DNA of 64,000 nucleotides. Origin: Phaffia rhodozyma. Lineage: Eukaryota > Basidiomycota > Tremellomycetes > Cystofilobasidiales > Mrakiaceae. Where the stretch lies: contig JACGZH010000009.1 of the NCBI GenBank assembly GCA_014706385.1, forward strand, positions 62,001 to 126,000. Reading direction: 5' to 3'. Below the pieces are notes generated by a model. The model was not told where the DNA came from. It was given only the letters and a program-made list of their open reading frames with translations, and searched no databases. Positions 35,374 to 47,553 of this stretch are shown one piece after another. The translations under genes and the position numbers were made by a program. How positions within the stretch are numbered: position 1 is the stretch's first letter; each line of letters begins with the position of its first letter.

Positions 35374-37100
35374 ATGAGGTATTATGCCTCTGACAGCGAC
35401 TCTGAGCCTGACGTTCTCTCGCCTGTCTCCTCCCTGTCTTCATCTCCTACTCCGTCCGAAGGAGGTACTCAGCCGGCTTCCCCTCGATCAGCTCCTTCCT
35501 CCCCTTCGAATCTTTCAGACCATGTGGCAGGTCCCATTGTAGACACTGCAGGTGCTCAGCTGGATGAACGGGGGAAGAAGCGGAAGAGGGATAGTATAGA
35601 CCCAAACGCGTTGCATGCAGTTTGTTATTGGTTAGACAGTTCAACAAACAACGTCGAGTGCGGAGCGACGTTCTCAGAACTAGTGAGTTTTCCAGGATTT
35701 TTACATGCTTCCTCTCCTTCTTGCTTCAAAGGAAAAAATTCTCTCTAGGGAACATAGACGGATTGGGTTCAAGCCTCATGATCGCATGATCTGAACGGTG
35801 ATGTTGACTATTCTTGGGTCGAATATTTCTACAGGGAACGTTCATCAATCATATACACGAAGGTGTGTACGCTTTCTCTGTCTTGGTATTCTCCCTGAGG
35901 TCCCTCTCTTTGGCTTCTTTCTGATTATCTTGATTTCTGACGGAAATCACTCTTTAGAACATATTGGGACTAACAAGGCCCAGTATACGTGCGAATGGTC
36001 GGACTGTGTTCGAAAAGGAAGACCGCAAACATCAAGGTTTGCTCTCTTGAGTCATCTTCGAAGTCATACGGGAGAGAAACCATTTGATTGCACCGAGCCT
36101 CGTACGTTGTTTTCACTCTGCTTACCGGAACATCCAGCACAGCTTGATATAACTGAGACTACAAGCTGACGGTGTTTGATTGATGTCTGCGTACGGGCGC
36201 ATATTTTCTCCGTGCATTCCGTCCGCTTATGGGGATCTTTCAGAATGCGATAAGTCCTTCACCCGATCTGATGCACTAGCAAAACACATGCGCGTCCAAC
36301 ACAATATTCTTCCTGCTCCGTCCCACCGGACGAAAGATACCTCAAACCGGACGTTCGTCCCGAAGGCTGTCGTCCCGACAGAAGAGCTTGACCAGTTCGA
36401 AGGAGGTCGACCGAAAGGCAAGGACTCCCAACGATGGCAAGCCGATGAAGATGAATGGGAAAGGATGCAGGCCGATCTTGCTCGATCAGCCGTAGCAGCT
36501 TCAACGACTTCAGCTACGGATGCGTCAAAGTCTGGAACCTCTGGTATCAACACGGCGCTGATTGATGATATAGAGCTTCCGACCACGGAGGAAAAGAACA
36601 AGCGGTCAAGAAAGAAGACGAACCCGCAGAAGACAAGTCCTCGTGAACCCCCACCAGACTCAGACTCGGACGACTCATTCACCGGGCCGTTTATGCCCTC
36701 TAGACAAACAACCTCATCCGCTCAGTGGAAAGGTAGATCAAGAGCGACGTGGAGATTCATGTTGGCCAAGGCCAAGCATCGGGAGGCCATTCAGGAGAGA
36801 AAACAATGGGAGGGGAAACTGAAGGAACTGAAGGAAGAGTTTGGGAGTGTTAGCAGAAGTTTAGAAAAAGGTCTTCAGGCTGTTTTGGTTAGAGAGCTGG
36901 GGTGAGTTCCAGCCTCTTTTCTATATAGTTATCATATCGTGATAGCGCGCGTATTGACCGATTGACGTTCTATTCGTCTCTTTGTTTTGGTTTTCGACAG
37001 AGAGGAAGTCAACGTGCTATTCCAACACCCGGAGTCTTTGAAAGCCGAACCTTCAAAAGTTGAACAAACAGGAGATGATGAACTCGATGAACTCTGTTGA
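35374..37100 (+). CDS. C2H2 zinc-finger protein, Iec1-like (putative INO80 subunit)
   Basis: The start MRYYASDSDSEPDVLSP leads an acidic Ser/Pro-rich N-terminus with a basic cluster (RGKKRKRDS), a likely nuclear signal. Three fingers follow across several exons: CYWLDSSTNNVECGATF ending in HIHEEH; CEWSDC with HLRSH and a TGEKPF linker; and CTEPQCDKSFTRSDALAKH ending in MRVQH. The first finger with its long C-C loop followed by GLI-type fingers is the arrangement of fungal Iec1-like proteins, an INO80 chromatin-remodelling subunit in fission yeast. The C-terminal half is charged, with a conserved-looking helix (WRFMLAKAKHREAIQERKQW) and a coiled segment, ending DDELDELC. The zinc fingers are certain; the INO80 link is inference from arrangement and the C-terminal helix. 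Confidence 0.8.
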
Positions 37101-37597
37101 AGCGCACTTATCGGTCTCTGCTTCTCTCTTAGAGATGCCTTTTTTCTAAAGGGCCAATCTCGCTCCAAGGTGGTTTTGTATGAACATATGTGATAGCTTT
37201 CACCTCCTGATCAAGCTTGATGATTAGTAGAACAAAGTGAAGAGAACACCGGCATGGATACATGCAAAGTACGGTCTGGGTGGTTGGGATGGATGACAAA
37301 CCGATCGTACATAATAAAACGTGACAAGACTAAGAAATAAAAAAGTGGATGTAATGAAGAACGAACGGTGCGTGTGAAGCATAGAACATAGAGTGAAGAA
37401 CGGAAAGGTCGTCCAACTTTTATCGAGAAGGAGAAGCACACCATCATACTCATGCGATGATGTGGAGTAGTGCGTGAACAGGGGGAAAAAGTAGGTAATA
37501 AAGGATACAAAAGCTTCTAGAAGCTCATCAACATTTTCAAGTTCTGTTGTTGGTAGTGATCAATCAAGGAGGAGAGAGCAAGCAAAAAGAACGTGGA
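37101..37597. other. Convergent intergenic region, zinc-finger gene and SPA2
   Basis: This 497-bp stretch lies between two converging stops. It contains A-rich 3' flank signals and no supportable gene. Confidence 0.55.
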
Positions 37598-40500
37598 TCA
37601 GAAAAAAGTCTCTTCCTGAGATAATCCCAATCCAAAACGTACCTTGGCCAAATCGAACGTGACTCCGGCAATCAAATTCCTCGTCTCCTTACCCATATCC
37701 ACGCTCTCACTCAACTCGCTCAACGACTCGCAATTCTCCGCCACAATTTTCAACAACCTCTGTCGATCGTCGCCCGTTGTCCTAAACTTCTTTGAAAGCG
37801 AATCGTTAGACACGCCGACGATGGATGATCCAACGACGATCACAGAGGACATGTGCTCCCGGAGGAGCGTGCCCGTCGCACCCGTTCGGATTGATGTGAG
37901 GAGAGTTTGGATGGATTGAATCAAAGCATCAGACTGAGTTTCTAGGTAAGGCTAGAGAGAGATGATGATGATGAGGGGGAGATATCAACTTCAGGATCGG
38001 TTATCACATTCTCAAGTTTTCTGCACAACACGAGAACTTACTTTCAATGCAACCCATGCATTATCGTCATCATCCTCTAGTTCTTCTTCGCGCTCATTCT
38101 CGTTTTCTGTCAGTATGCTGTGTACCCCGTTCAATCTTCCAGGGTTTTCTCGAGTACTATCTGCTCTGATCAAGCTTGCTTTACGTTCCAAATCGAATGA
38201 ACTCCCAACTGAAGACGTCGATGTCAGTCGGTAGGCCGCGTTGAGCCCAGAAGGTAGGTGATTGTTTGCTCCGCCTCTGTAATCATTCGACCCGTTTAGG
38301 GGTAAATTGGCCGTCGGAATGGATATCGAGGGTTCATCATACGTCGATGAAGCAGACGACTGTCGACTTCTAAATCCTCCTTCTTCTTCTTCTTCTTCTT
38401 CTTCTTCTCCTCTCTGGGCTCCTTTTCCTTCTCCGAGAGGATGAAACAACGACGGAGATGATCGAGCACCTCCAACAGTAAGCCAGGCACTGCTCTTCAC
38501 ATCGTTTTCATCTTGGATGGAACTTCGTTCCCCATTCTCTTCTTCGATTCGAGGTTCCTGAAGGTCCACTGCCTTGTCCGCTCTTTTGATTCCTAAAAGC
38601 TTAAACAGCTCAACAGTAGTTAAGCTTAATTCTCGAGCCGCCGCGTCAACGAGACCGACTGGACTGAGGCCGTAAGAGGTGGCGAAATCTTTAGCAGACT
38701 CGATAAGCGCGGAGAGTGCGGTCGAGCTTTTCTCTTTGATAATTTGAAGCGTAGGTAGGTCGATGGAGGACATGTCGACTGATGTATCAGACTCAAAGGT
38801 TTCTACGTCTCGTAGAATGGAAGAAACCGCGGAGAGAACAGGGTGGGTGGCACCGAGGATTGAGCTCGGTGACGAAGATCTGAACGAGAAACCTTCCAGG
38901 TCAGCTATCTAACGTGATATATGAGGAGAGAACAAGAAAGAGAGTTAATTCTTACCTGGCGGTAGCTAGCAAGCTGTTGATCGAGTCTTGGAATACTGTA
39001 ACATGGACGTCTGCGATCACTCCGCCTTTTGAAGCAGGAAAGTGATCTTCTGTGCGAGGAGCTGAGGTGAACATTTGGGAAGTTGCTGAATGTATCCGAT
39101 GAATGCCCAGAGGAATTGAGATAAACTGATCAGGTTTTGTTCAAGTATGTGACGTTACCAATATTAGAATAAGAAATGAGATATAAAGAAAGTTTTACCT
39201 TTCAAGTTTCTCAGTTCTGTCTTGACAGTCCTCCACTTTCGTTCCATTTCCTTTGCCCTAACCTCTGCCTTGGTTGTAAGTGCCCGTTCGCGATCCATCT
39301 GTTCGTGAAGGTGATCGTTTGTTTGAGAAAGCGAGTCGAGTTCTCGGAGAAGCTCCTTGATCTGCACTCGCAGAGCCGCAAAATCATCTTCGCTTGGAGT
39401 TACCTGATAGCAAAAATGTAAAGCATGAGAAAATCGAACCGTCCAAAAGCACGATGGCATGACTAAATATCGCGCCCTCATGAAGAAGAAAAACGGCGCA
39501 CTGTGCTGAGTTCTTGAACATCTCGATTTCTTCTGATGTCTGACACCTTTGCCTCGTGGCTGATCTCTAGATTCTTCATCTGAGTTTCCAGCATGTGAGA
39601 CTTGTCTTTCTCTTTCGAAAGCGCTGTCTTGCTCTGTTCGAGTTCTGTAGATATATTTTTCAGAGACATTTCAAGATCCTTGGTGTACTTCATATAGAAT
39701 AAACCATAGTGTTAATATCCGGTGTTGCAACCACGGCGTGAAGTATCAGAGAAAACACAAGACAAGACCTACCTCTTTGGTGTCTGTGCCTCGGCCTTGT
39801 TTATCCAAAAGATCCCTCCTGACCTGCTGTAACTCCAATCGGAGCTGTTCGTTCGTCTTCCTCAACTCGTTGACGAGACCTTCCTCCTCGTTCCTTTGAA
39901 GTCCATCATTGTCCCCACTGTCAGTTCTCTGGTTACCGGGCCGTCTTCCGAAAGCGCCAGAATCCTGAAAATCCGGTGAACGAGGGGATAAGATGTACTC
40001 GGAATCGCGCGAATAAGGAACCTCGATCTCTTCGGATGCAATCGTCGATTTGTTGGGTACAACCTGGGATGTTTTGACAGAGTTCAAAAGGCTTGCGTTC
40101 GCTCCATTCGAATTTTGATTGTATTTTGTGTTGGGGTTTGAAGTCAAATTCGGGTTCTGACTTGAGGTGAAGGCGTCATCAGGTGTTACGGCGTTAGAGA
40201 AAGGAGGAGAGTACGAGCTGGTCGAATCTTTGCGAGTTCTGTTCGGTGGATAAGAAGGATTGTTGGACGAAGATAAAGGAATTTCGCCAAGTGAAGAACT
40301 GTTCGAGATCGTGCGTGACATCGATCCTTGCCTAGTTGCAGGCGTTTTTCCTGGCTGCTGTTGCTGTTGCTGTTGCTGGGGATGATTCTGGTAGAAGCTG
40401 TGATTTCCAATAGAGCTGCTGCTCGACTGAGTTGGTCGATGCTGCGCCTGTGAAGGCTGAGGCTGGGGCTGACGTTGCGGATGATTCGAAGATGACATGG

Positions 40501-41480
40501 TCCGGGAATGCATGCTAGAGGCCATAGATCCGATAGAGGATGCAGGCTGGTGCCGAACATTTGGAGCTGTGTGTGGTTCTACAGACGATCGGACTTCAGA
40601 GGAGCGCTGTAAGCAGATCGAATATGATGGAAAGTTTTGAGAACGAAGAAGGAACATGCGCCATTTTAAACGAGAGACGATCGTCAATCAGCTTGCCCAA
40701 ACGTGTCTCTATGAGATGACCTTGATTGAATATCAGCAAAGATACAATGCTCACCTGGCTTAAGGTCTCCTCTGCAATGCTCGCTGTGAACTCAGGATTT
40801 CGCTTGTTTAGTTCGAAAAACACGTCGGAAGCCAAATCCTTGTATCGGTTCTTTGGCAGCGTCGCCAGTTTTTGTCTGGCCTCGTTTCTTCTCGAGTGGA
40901 AGTCTTGTCGATAGGGCAACCCAGGGATGTCCGGTCCTCCTTCAGAGATGGAATTTCGACGTAAGAGTTCATCGTAAACATCCATGGTGAGCTCGTGAAA
41001 TTGCTGTTTTGTTAATCGGACAAGTTTCAATCGGGCGTGACTTCGAGCATTTGGTGGCTCTGAATGATCGAGCATACAACAAGAAGGTTTCTGATCAGCG
41101 TTATGAGAAATTCTTATAGCGCGACCGGGGCCATGCGTGATCCATTGCGGCCTGTCTCAAAGAAGTGATTGAAAATAGAGTCTAGGGAGGAAGCAGACGA
41201 ACCTTTGCTCAAGAGATCAGCCAATGATGTTCTCAGAGCTTCCCAGTAGACCCTTGTGATGTCTTTCCTATCATCTGCAAGTTGTCCAGCTTGGTCATTA
41301 GCTCCATTAATCTGTCCAAACTCTCCTGCTCCGCCTCCGGCTCCTGTTCGGCTACTGCTCAAGCTACCCTGTCTACCATGTGACTGGGCATAGGCATACG
41401 ACGGTTGGCTCTCGGTTGAACGTTGGGATGAAGAAAGAGCAGATTGTGATGGTATGCGTTGCTGCTGCTGCTGCTTCTGT

Positions 41481-41512
<32 letters not shown>

Positions 41513-41611
41513 CTGTTGCTGCTGTTGCTGCTGTTGGGTAGGCCGTTGAAAGTACGACGTAGGTTGAGTTGGTTGGTTGGGATACGCTTGAACCGAGCCG
41601 GACTGCATCAT
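37598..41611 (-). CDS. SPA2: Polarisome scaffold Spa2 (GIT/SHD-domain protein)
   Basis: The N-terminus contains a long polyglutamine tract (41457-41533) and a Gln/Ser-rich region. A Thr-rich helix follows (DITRVYWEALRTSLADLLSK). Two Spa2 homology repeats come next: KLVRLTKQQFHELTMDVYDE and KLATLPKNRYKDLASDVFFE, the SHD-I signature found in Spa2/Sph1 and GIT proteins. The middle is Ser/Asn/Gln-rich. Then come predicted coiled coils (LRKTNEQLRLELQQVRRDLL; EDDFAALRVQIKELLREL; MDRERALTTKAEVRAKEMER), a poly-Glu stretch, and a C-terminal helical region (LIQSIQTLLTSIRTGA, ending LGLSQEETFF). Spa2 sits at sites of polarised growth and binds formins, Bud6 and MAP-kinase-kinases in yeast. The family call rests on the twin SHD repeats plus coiled coil and is strong. 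Confidence 0.9.
41457..41533 (-). repeat. CAG/CAA repeat coding polyglutamine in SPA2
   Basis: On the minus strand the tract is a mix of CAG and CAA codons coding about 25 glutamines, with one lysine interruption. The plus strand shows GCTGTT-type trinucleotides. Confidence 0.9.
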
Positions 41612-41937
41612 GTCACAGGCGGACAGCGGGATCTAAGACACCGGTGAAGTTTTGGGATGCAGAGACACGTCGTCTGTATGCTTGTACTTGCTGTAAGAGA
41701 CAGAGACAGCAGAGAGAGCGAAAGAAGGCTCAAGAAGAGAAGGTCGAGGTCAACGACTGAAGGTGAGGAGAGAGAAGAGTCGAAGTTTGTTGTGATAAGC
41801 CAAAGGGCTCTTCCGCCTGTAACCATGTTTGTGATCATTCAGACTCAAACATAGCGCAATCTCCTGTTTGGCGTTGATCTTCTCTCCTCAAACACGTTGT
41901 GCAGCATGAACGAAGGGAAAGATTATTATATATTTAT
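41612..41937. promoter_or_regulatory. Region between SPA2 start and MOD5 stop
   Basis: This 326-bp stretch contains the SPA2 promoter and the MOD5 3' end, both on the minus strand. It is GA-rich at 41695-41770 on the plus strand; no other gene is visible. Confidence 0.45.
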
Positions 41938-44280
41938 CTAGGCTTTATCAGAGCTGACTATGTCTCCTTCCTTCGGCTTATCCTGCTCGAGAGCTTTCAA
42001 ATCGGCTCGCTTTCTGGCCTCTCTGCGCAATTCTTCGTATCGAGGCGCCTCCTCCGCTCGTTTCATTTTTCGCAAGATTCTGAAAAGGAAACCACAACGC
42101 AAAGCGACGATATTCGAACTGTCAGCAACTTTACTTGAACTTGCCTGATTCTATACATTTAAAATTGATGGAAGAGAAGAAAGGACGTACGATTGATGTC
42201 TCTTTCCCCGCTCGTGCTTCACCCTGGCACCTTCCGGTGTGTCGGTCGAGGGGTCGAGCATCACCATATATGGCTCATTCAAGGTCGAGCAGAGCTCGCA
42301 TCTGTGCGGAGTGCCCTTCGGTAGCGTACTGCTTGTTTTGTGCACTTAAAGTCAATGAGGAGATCAATGGTATCTCTTTGGTAGATGACGACTTACGACT
42401 TGGAACTATTCGAAAGTGATGAAAGCAATGTATCGGCATGAGAACCACCAATCGAAGTTGGCGACGGGAGAGGCTGTTCATTGAGGAAAGCTATGGGTAG
42501 AAGCAGGGAATAAGCTGGGATCGTCATGTGTATAGGTTGTGTGAGAGGGAGGGGGGGGGGGGAACAACACGCTACTTACCCCTCAAGACGGATAATGCTG
42601 GTGCCAACACTTTATCATCCCACTTTTCTAGATCTGATCATTATTCCATCCGTAAGAAAGAAGATCAATCAGTCGTATCCGTTTTAGAGATAGAGGAGCG
42701 AGAGGAATGCATGGGCATCTAAGCTAGGAACGAACCACTTGCGTCTAAGAGGAACAACCCTTCTCTTTCCCTCTCCACCCTCTCTTCTACTTCCGGTCCC
42801 AACTTTCCTGTGATCCACTTGACCTGGCTCTTCGCATACTGGCGAGTCGTCATCTTCATCCGTTCAACCGCATCTTTGAAAGGTATGGTGTCTGCAGCTT
42901 CTGTCGTGAGGTCTTTTGTCGGAATTCCAGAAAACTCTTTGTAGCCAATTGCCTGAAAGATACCCGAAGTCGAATCATTCGGATCAGATTGGGTTGTGCT
43001 CTCTTTCAAGGACGAGGCGTGTTCGTCAGCTATTTCGCGCATTTCACGAAGTTCAGGAAGGAGCCCAAGCTAGACATTCATCGTGAAGAGGAACTCATGA
43101 GAGTCAGAATAATCGTCTGAGGATACAAGAGTGAGAACAGATAACAATTCACCTCAATCATTTTGTCTATTCGAGAATCAAGTCGAGGGTTAAGGATTTC
43201 GGATGGTGCGTAGAGCCAGAAAATGAGTGTTCGGTACCTATGTCCCGTCCGACAAAGAGGAAAATGCCATCAGTCAGTTTCATCCTTGTACGCTCTCGTA
43301 CAAGATTGACATACCTTTTCTTCTCCCAGTCCTGATTCTCCGTCTTCTTTCTTGCTTGCTCCATCCAAACCTCACTTTCTCTCTTACCCTCATTCCACAC
43401 AGATTCCAACCCTCTTAACACTTTCCTTGTATCCCTCCAGTGCCATTTATCAGCCAAAATAGGATCTAGCTTTCTCAAGAGCTCATGGAGCGGTAGCGCA
43501 AGCTTTTCGTCCGGCTTCAATGGTAGCGATGGAAGCGACTCTAGGAGATCCTTCTCGGCAGGCAAGAGTGGCTCAGGAAGCACAGAGAGAAAGCTAGATA
43601 GGGAAGGAGAGGGAGTTGGACGGAAAGGTACATGGACCGTACTAGTTGATGAAGATGACAGAGGAGAAGGCGTTGATGGCTTCCCGAGCGGAAAGAGAAG
43701 ATGCTGTACCCAATAGGTTGTACCACCCGTGATGAGCGGGATGGATCGTTGAGCGTGTAGTTCTGATATCTGTTGTACGACCGGCGAAGGAGGAGTCCAT
43801 TGAGCCTTCGAATGACGGAAAGCGCGCACTATATCAAGCATGTAAAGAAACGGATTGAAACAGAAAGCTTCTCACCTCGTCCATTGTTACCTCAACCCAC
43901 CTCTTCATTCCCCAACCTCTCTCTCCCCTTGGATCAACCACACCAATCAAGCGATGAGGCACATTCTGCATCTCCTCCTCCGTCACTTTGTTGGTAATAA
44001 CATCTAACCCTTTAAAGATTTGGATTGAATCGGCATTTATGATCTCTGCTGAATCCCATCCTCCTGTACTCTCCATTGTCGATCCTTGTTCATTCTGTCC
44101 GACGGAAGATATGTACTGGGCGAGTTGAATGGCCAGTTTGGATTTCCCAACCCCGGTTGTCCCAATGATGGCTATAGCCGGTAGTTCTGACGGATTGGAC
44201 CGTCCGTGTGGATTCATAAGAGATCTGAACGATATACTGGCTGTTATTCTATTCAACAAAGACGACCAGGTCAGCATCAA
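41938..44280 (-). CDS. MOD5: tRNA isopentenyltransferase (i6A37 synthesis), Mod5/MiaA family
   Basis: The start exon holds the P-loop (AIIGTTGVGKSKLAIQLAQ) and the substrate motif NADSIQIFKGLDVITNKVT, followed by VPHRLIGVVDP. Later motifs are PLITGGTTYWVQHLLF, WHWRDTRKVLRGLESVW, RTLIFWLY, FQAIGYKEF and TTRQYAKSQVKWI. The C-terminus carries the eukaryote-specific matrin-type zinc finger (CELC, then HERGKRHQ). It ends in a basic helix (KMKRAEEAPRYEELRREARK) and TAG at 41938-41940. The enzyme transfers dimethylallyl groups to A37 of tRNAs that read UNN codons. The sequence before the P-loop (two Met choices, MMLTWSSLLNRITASISFR) is basic and Ser-rich and could be a mitochondrial presequence, as in yeast Mod5 where dual starts give dual location. 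A 12-G run lies in one intron. Confidence 0.93.
42551..42562 (+). repeat. Poly-G run (12) inside a MOD5 intron
   Basis: Twelve consecutive G on the plus strand (C on the transcribed pre-mRNA) form part of the polypyrimidine-like intron between exons coding VLAPALSVLR and AFLNEQPLPS. Confidence 0.9.
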
Positions 44281-44380
44281 ACGACGTCCGTCGTATCCAA
44301 GAAAGTTGCTAAAGAGAAAGGGTTAAGAAGAAATGGGATTGATGTTGGGTTACTAACTGCATAGCCACAATCTCTTGGGT

Positions 44381-44386
44381 CACGTG
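44381..44386. promoter_or_regulatory. CACGTG E-box in the MOD5 / small-protein divergent promoter
   Basis: A perfect CACGTG palindrome lies in the 232-bp gap between the two divergent start codons. It is a bHLH consensus, but a single hexamer is weak evidence for function. Confidence 0.4.
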
Positions 44387-44512
44387 GGATATCATGACGC
44401 AAGCATCCCAACTCAACACATAAAGAGAAAAGTAGTCGTCACCTTCGTTCCAATCATTCTGTTTTCTTCACCATACGCACATTCATTCGCATACTTATAT
44501 TTGAGCGCAAAG

Positions 44513-44991
44513 ATGGGAATCGTCAATAAGATCAAAGAGAAGATTGTAGAACACGATCAGCAAGCTAATGTACGTTGAAATCTTATCTCCTCGCGCATCA
44601 AGATTGCTTATGTTTGCTTGTTCTCCTCTCCTTTCCTTTTTTCTCTCTTCCATGACATAAAACGTCAGAATGTTGAGATGAAACAGGAGTATCTTGCTTC
44701 AGAAGATCCAGAGCTGAGAGACGATGTCCCTTCCAATGTCCGAGCCTCCCGTTAGTCTATTCCTCATCTTCTGAAAATCAGTCCTTTCTTTAGCCTGAGT
44801 TCAGTCGTCAACCGGCTTTATCAATTTGCTAATTGCGAACGTCGTTTGAATGATCTTTTATAGATGACGCCTCTTCCGCCTCTCAAGCTTACAAAAACCA
44901 AGCTGAGAGCGATCGTTTGACCGCTGCTAGAAGCGCCGCCGTCGAGACTAGTGTCACGCCTGAGGTTACTTCAGGTGCTGGGCTTCCTTGA
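44513..44991 (+). CDS. Small hydrophilic protein (88 residues), family not recognised
   Basis: Three exons (44513-44569, 44669-44750, 44864-44991) sum to 267 nt and close in frame. The protein starts MGIVNKIKEKIVEHDQQAN and continues VEMKQEYLASEDPELRDDVP and ASSASQAYKNQAESDRLTAA before ending TSGAGLP. It is highly charged in the first half and Ala/Ser-rich in the second, with no signal peptide, membrane helix or cysteine. A Gly at position 2 is present, but the residue at position 6 is Lys rather than Ser/Thr, so N-myristoylation is unlikely. Splice signals are consensus (GTACGT, GTTAGT donors), which supports a real gene. It is divergent from MOD5 and convergent with PNK1. Confidence 0.72.
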
Positions 44992-45102
44992 AGCACATGA
45001 AACAAACGTGGCTAGAGGAAACGAAGCAAATTAGAAAGAATGTAATGAGATGAAATGTAGCATATCGATAGCTGATCTGACTGCGTGAAAGTACAGGATG
45101 AC

Positions 45103-45138
45103 GTTCATCTAGTTCATCTACTTCATCTAGTTCATCCA
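45103..45138. repeat. 9-bp tandem repeat (TTCATCTAG-type) over the PNK1 stop
   Basis: Four imperfect 9-bp units (TTCATCTAG, TTCATCTAC, TTCATCTAG, TTCATCCAG) run through this segment and include the last codons and stop codon of the minus-strand gene. Confidence 0.85.
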
Positions 45139-47553
45139 GCCTTCCCACCTGGCTTTCTGTTTCTCGTCGATCAACCCTTTTCCTAGCTCTCCGATGAGTG
45201 ATATTCGCTTGATATCCTCGTCGAACCCTTCATCCACAGTTGGTTCTTCAAACCCTTTCCTATATGAAGCAAGAGCCATCTCAGGCACGTGAGATCCTGA
45301 TGACGTGGGATATAACCTGAACAAGTTGTTGTGTTTCTCTAACGCCGGCTGAGACGGGAACAAGAAGCAACTTTTCTCCAAGAGATGATGTTCATGTATG
45401 ATCAGATTTTGGATTGATACAACGGAGAGTGATGCAAGAAGGACTCACCGAATGGGAACGTTGTGTTGTCGGGCGATTTTGATGTATGCTGCCCGAGTTG
45501 CTTTGTCTCTGTTCGTGTTGTCTATTTCGCCTCGAATGATTGTTAAACTAATGTTCTCTTCTTCCAATCCCTGTACGCACACACACATACGCGCGCACGT
45601 GTAGGAAATATGAACCTAATCGACTCACCAATGACACAACGACCTCCCTCAGTCAATACCTCTTCTACTTTTCTCTCGCACTTGACCCTCGTGCCGAGTT
45701 CGTCTTGATTCACTCTAACATATCCGTTTGGTAGACAGAACGATTCGAAGAACGTGGATTTACCAGAACCTGGTGAGCCTACGAGAAGGATGACTTCTGA
45801 TCGGTTCGACGAAGGTGATGAGAAGAGTGGAGTCGATGTCGGTGTGATCGATGGACCTAGCGCGTTTTATGAGAGTTTCTTACAAGCCTTTAGTATGAAC
45901 GAGTAAGAGTCTTTCGAATAAGGGAGAAAGAGAACATACATGGTTCAAGGTCTCGTGGTCTGAATCCAGAGAGAGGCGGTAAAGCTTCGTCTTTCTTACC
46001 AAAGTACATCTTTTCAAACCCCAGAGGGACCCCACCAGAAAGAGAACATTGGTGGTCAGAATCCACATCTCGAATCGAGAGATGATGGAGAGGAACTCAC
46101 CTCTGGGGTATAGAACTTTAGACCAGCATTCTCTGCCCACTTTCGATCACCATCACCATGATCCTTCTTTCGACCAGCGGCGTCTCCTACATAGAATGAC
46201 TCTTCTGAATCTGCAGGCGCTCAAACAGCCATAGGAAAAGACGCAAGGTATACGAATGTTTAACTACAGAACATTCCAAACAAGAGAAGAAGAACAGAAG
46301 GCAAACAAACCTAAAGTCATATCATTTGATGATAGAATTTCGACATAATGATCAAACATCCCCAACATTGGTTTTCGGTACTGGTCTTTCTCAAGTGCTG
46401 CCAAGACGAGAAATGGGGTCGCCTTCAACTAGAAAGACATCGGATCCCATGCGCATAGTTAAGGTTGAGAGTAGAAGGATGAACATCAGTATGTAGAAAA
46501 CCAGAGATAGAGAGAAAATGAAGAGGACAAACCTGGGTGGAGATATGCTCAATTTTGAGTTTCCAGGCTTTGTGCATCTTTGTACTCGGCGCTTTCAATC
46601 CGTTCTGGTTTGATATCACAACGACAAGAAATCTGCCCTTCAAATAAACCAATCGTTAAGACATTTTCTCGAAGACCGAGCAGAACATGACAATGCAAGA
46701 GGGAAAGGATAAGAGACAAACCCAAGCTGGGCCAACCGGGTCAATTCATCCTTCACCATAGGACTCCACCAAACCCAATCCGTATCGCCTTTGGGAAAGG
46801 TCGCTCCTGACTTTGTCTTGATCAACGTCCCGTCCAAATCAAAGAACGCTACTTTCCTCTTTCGTTTAAGTTTGAGGTCTTCATCTTCCTCTGTTGAGAA
46901 GACAGGGGGGGGTAACAGAGGTGAAAGGATCCAGATGGGTATATTTCAAGAGCGACTTTCTGTTAACGATCGTCCGCACGCACAAATGATCCCAGTCCAA
47001 TCAGCAAGAGATAGCCTGCAAGGAAAGAAACAAGAAGAAGATTGAGGAACGAAAATACGAACGGGACATTCGAATCCCAATCCGAGGGTCCTTTATCCGA
47101 GGGCAAGGACTGAGATTTAGGAGCAAACATCGGATGGATTTTGATCGATTTCAAGACAGGTTCTTCTTTACCCGTCGGTTCTGCTCCGCTCGACATCGGT
47201 GTCGATGGTTCTTTACGCTTCCTACTTTCGCATTTGCCTCGATCCAGAGCATGAGACTGTGTTCCGGCAGGAAGGGTTTTAGGACTCTTCATTTCTGAGG
47301 CTGACCACTTAATTATATTCGCTCGCTTCAGCTCTGATCTCGATTCTTTCCTGTCAACAAGCCGGTTCGCGCCTGGATCTCGATCTTGTTGGTGCTTCTG
47401 CTTGCGATCTTGTTGAATGAGATGTCCTCGAATATGAGTGAAAGATCGCAAGACAGAAGAAGGATAATGAGTCGTACGGAGAACAAAATGAGTAAGATTG
47501 AGGGTGAGCATCAGTTGGCGTTCGAGCTGACGTGACGCGTCGCGTCGCGTCAT
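45127..47553 (-). CDS. PNK1: Polynucleotide kinase 3'-phosphatase
   Basis: The phosphatase half carries the HAD motif [17 protein letters not shown], then [22 protein letters not shown] and [20 protein letters not shown], the diagnostic signature of the PNKP family. The kinase half has the P-loop [24 protein letters not shown] and [20 protein letters not shown]. It ends KARWEGWMN with TAG at 45127-45129. The enzyme restores 5'-phosphate and 3'-hydroxyl ends at DNA breaks; no N-terminal FHA domain is visible, as in fission yeast Pnk1. The N-terminal 150 residues are basic and low-complexity. The first Met (47553) lies on a MluI-box-like CGCGT repeat, so the true start may be further downstream (for example [10 protein letters not shown] near 47290). 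Confidence 0.92.

Noticed and set aside
41459..41647. Poly-leucine open frame on the plus strand
   Set aside because: It is the reverse complement of the SPA2 polyglutamine tract.
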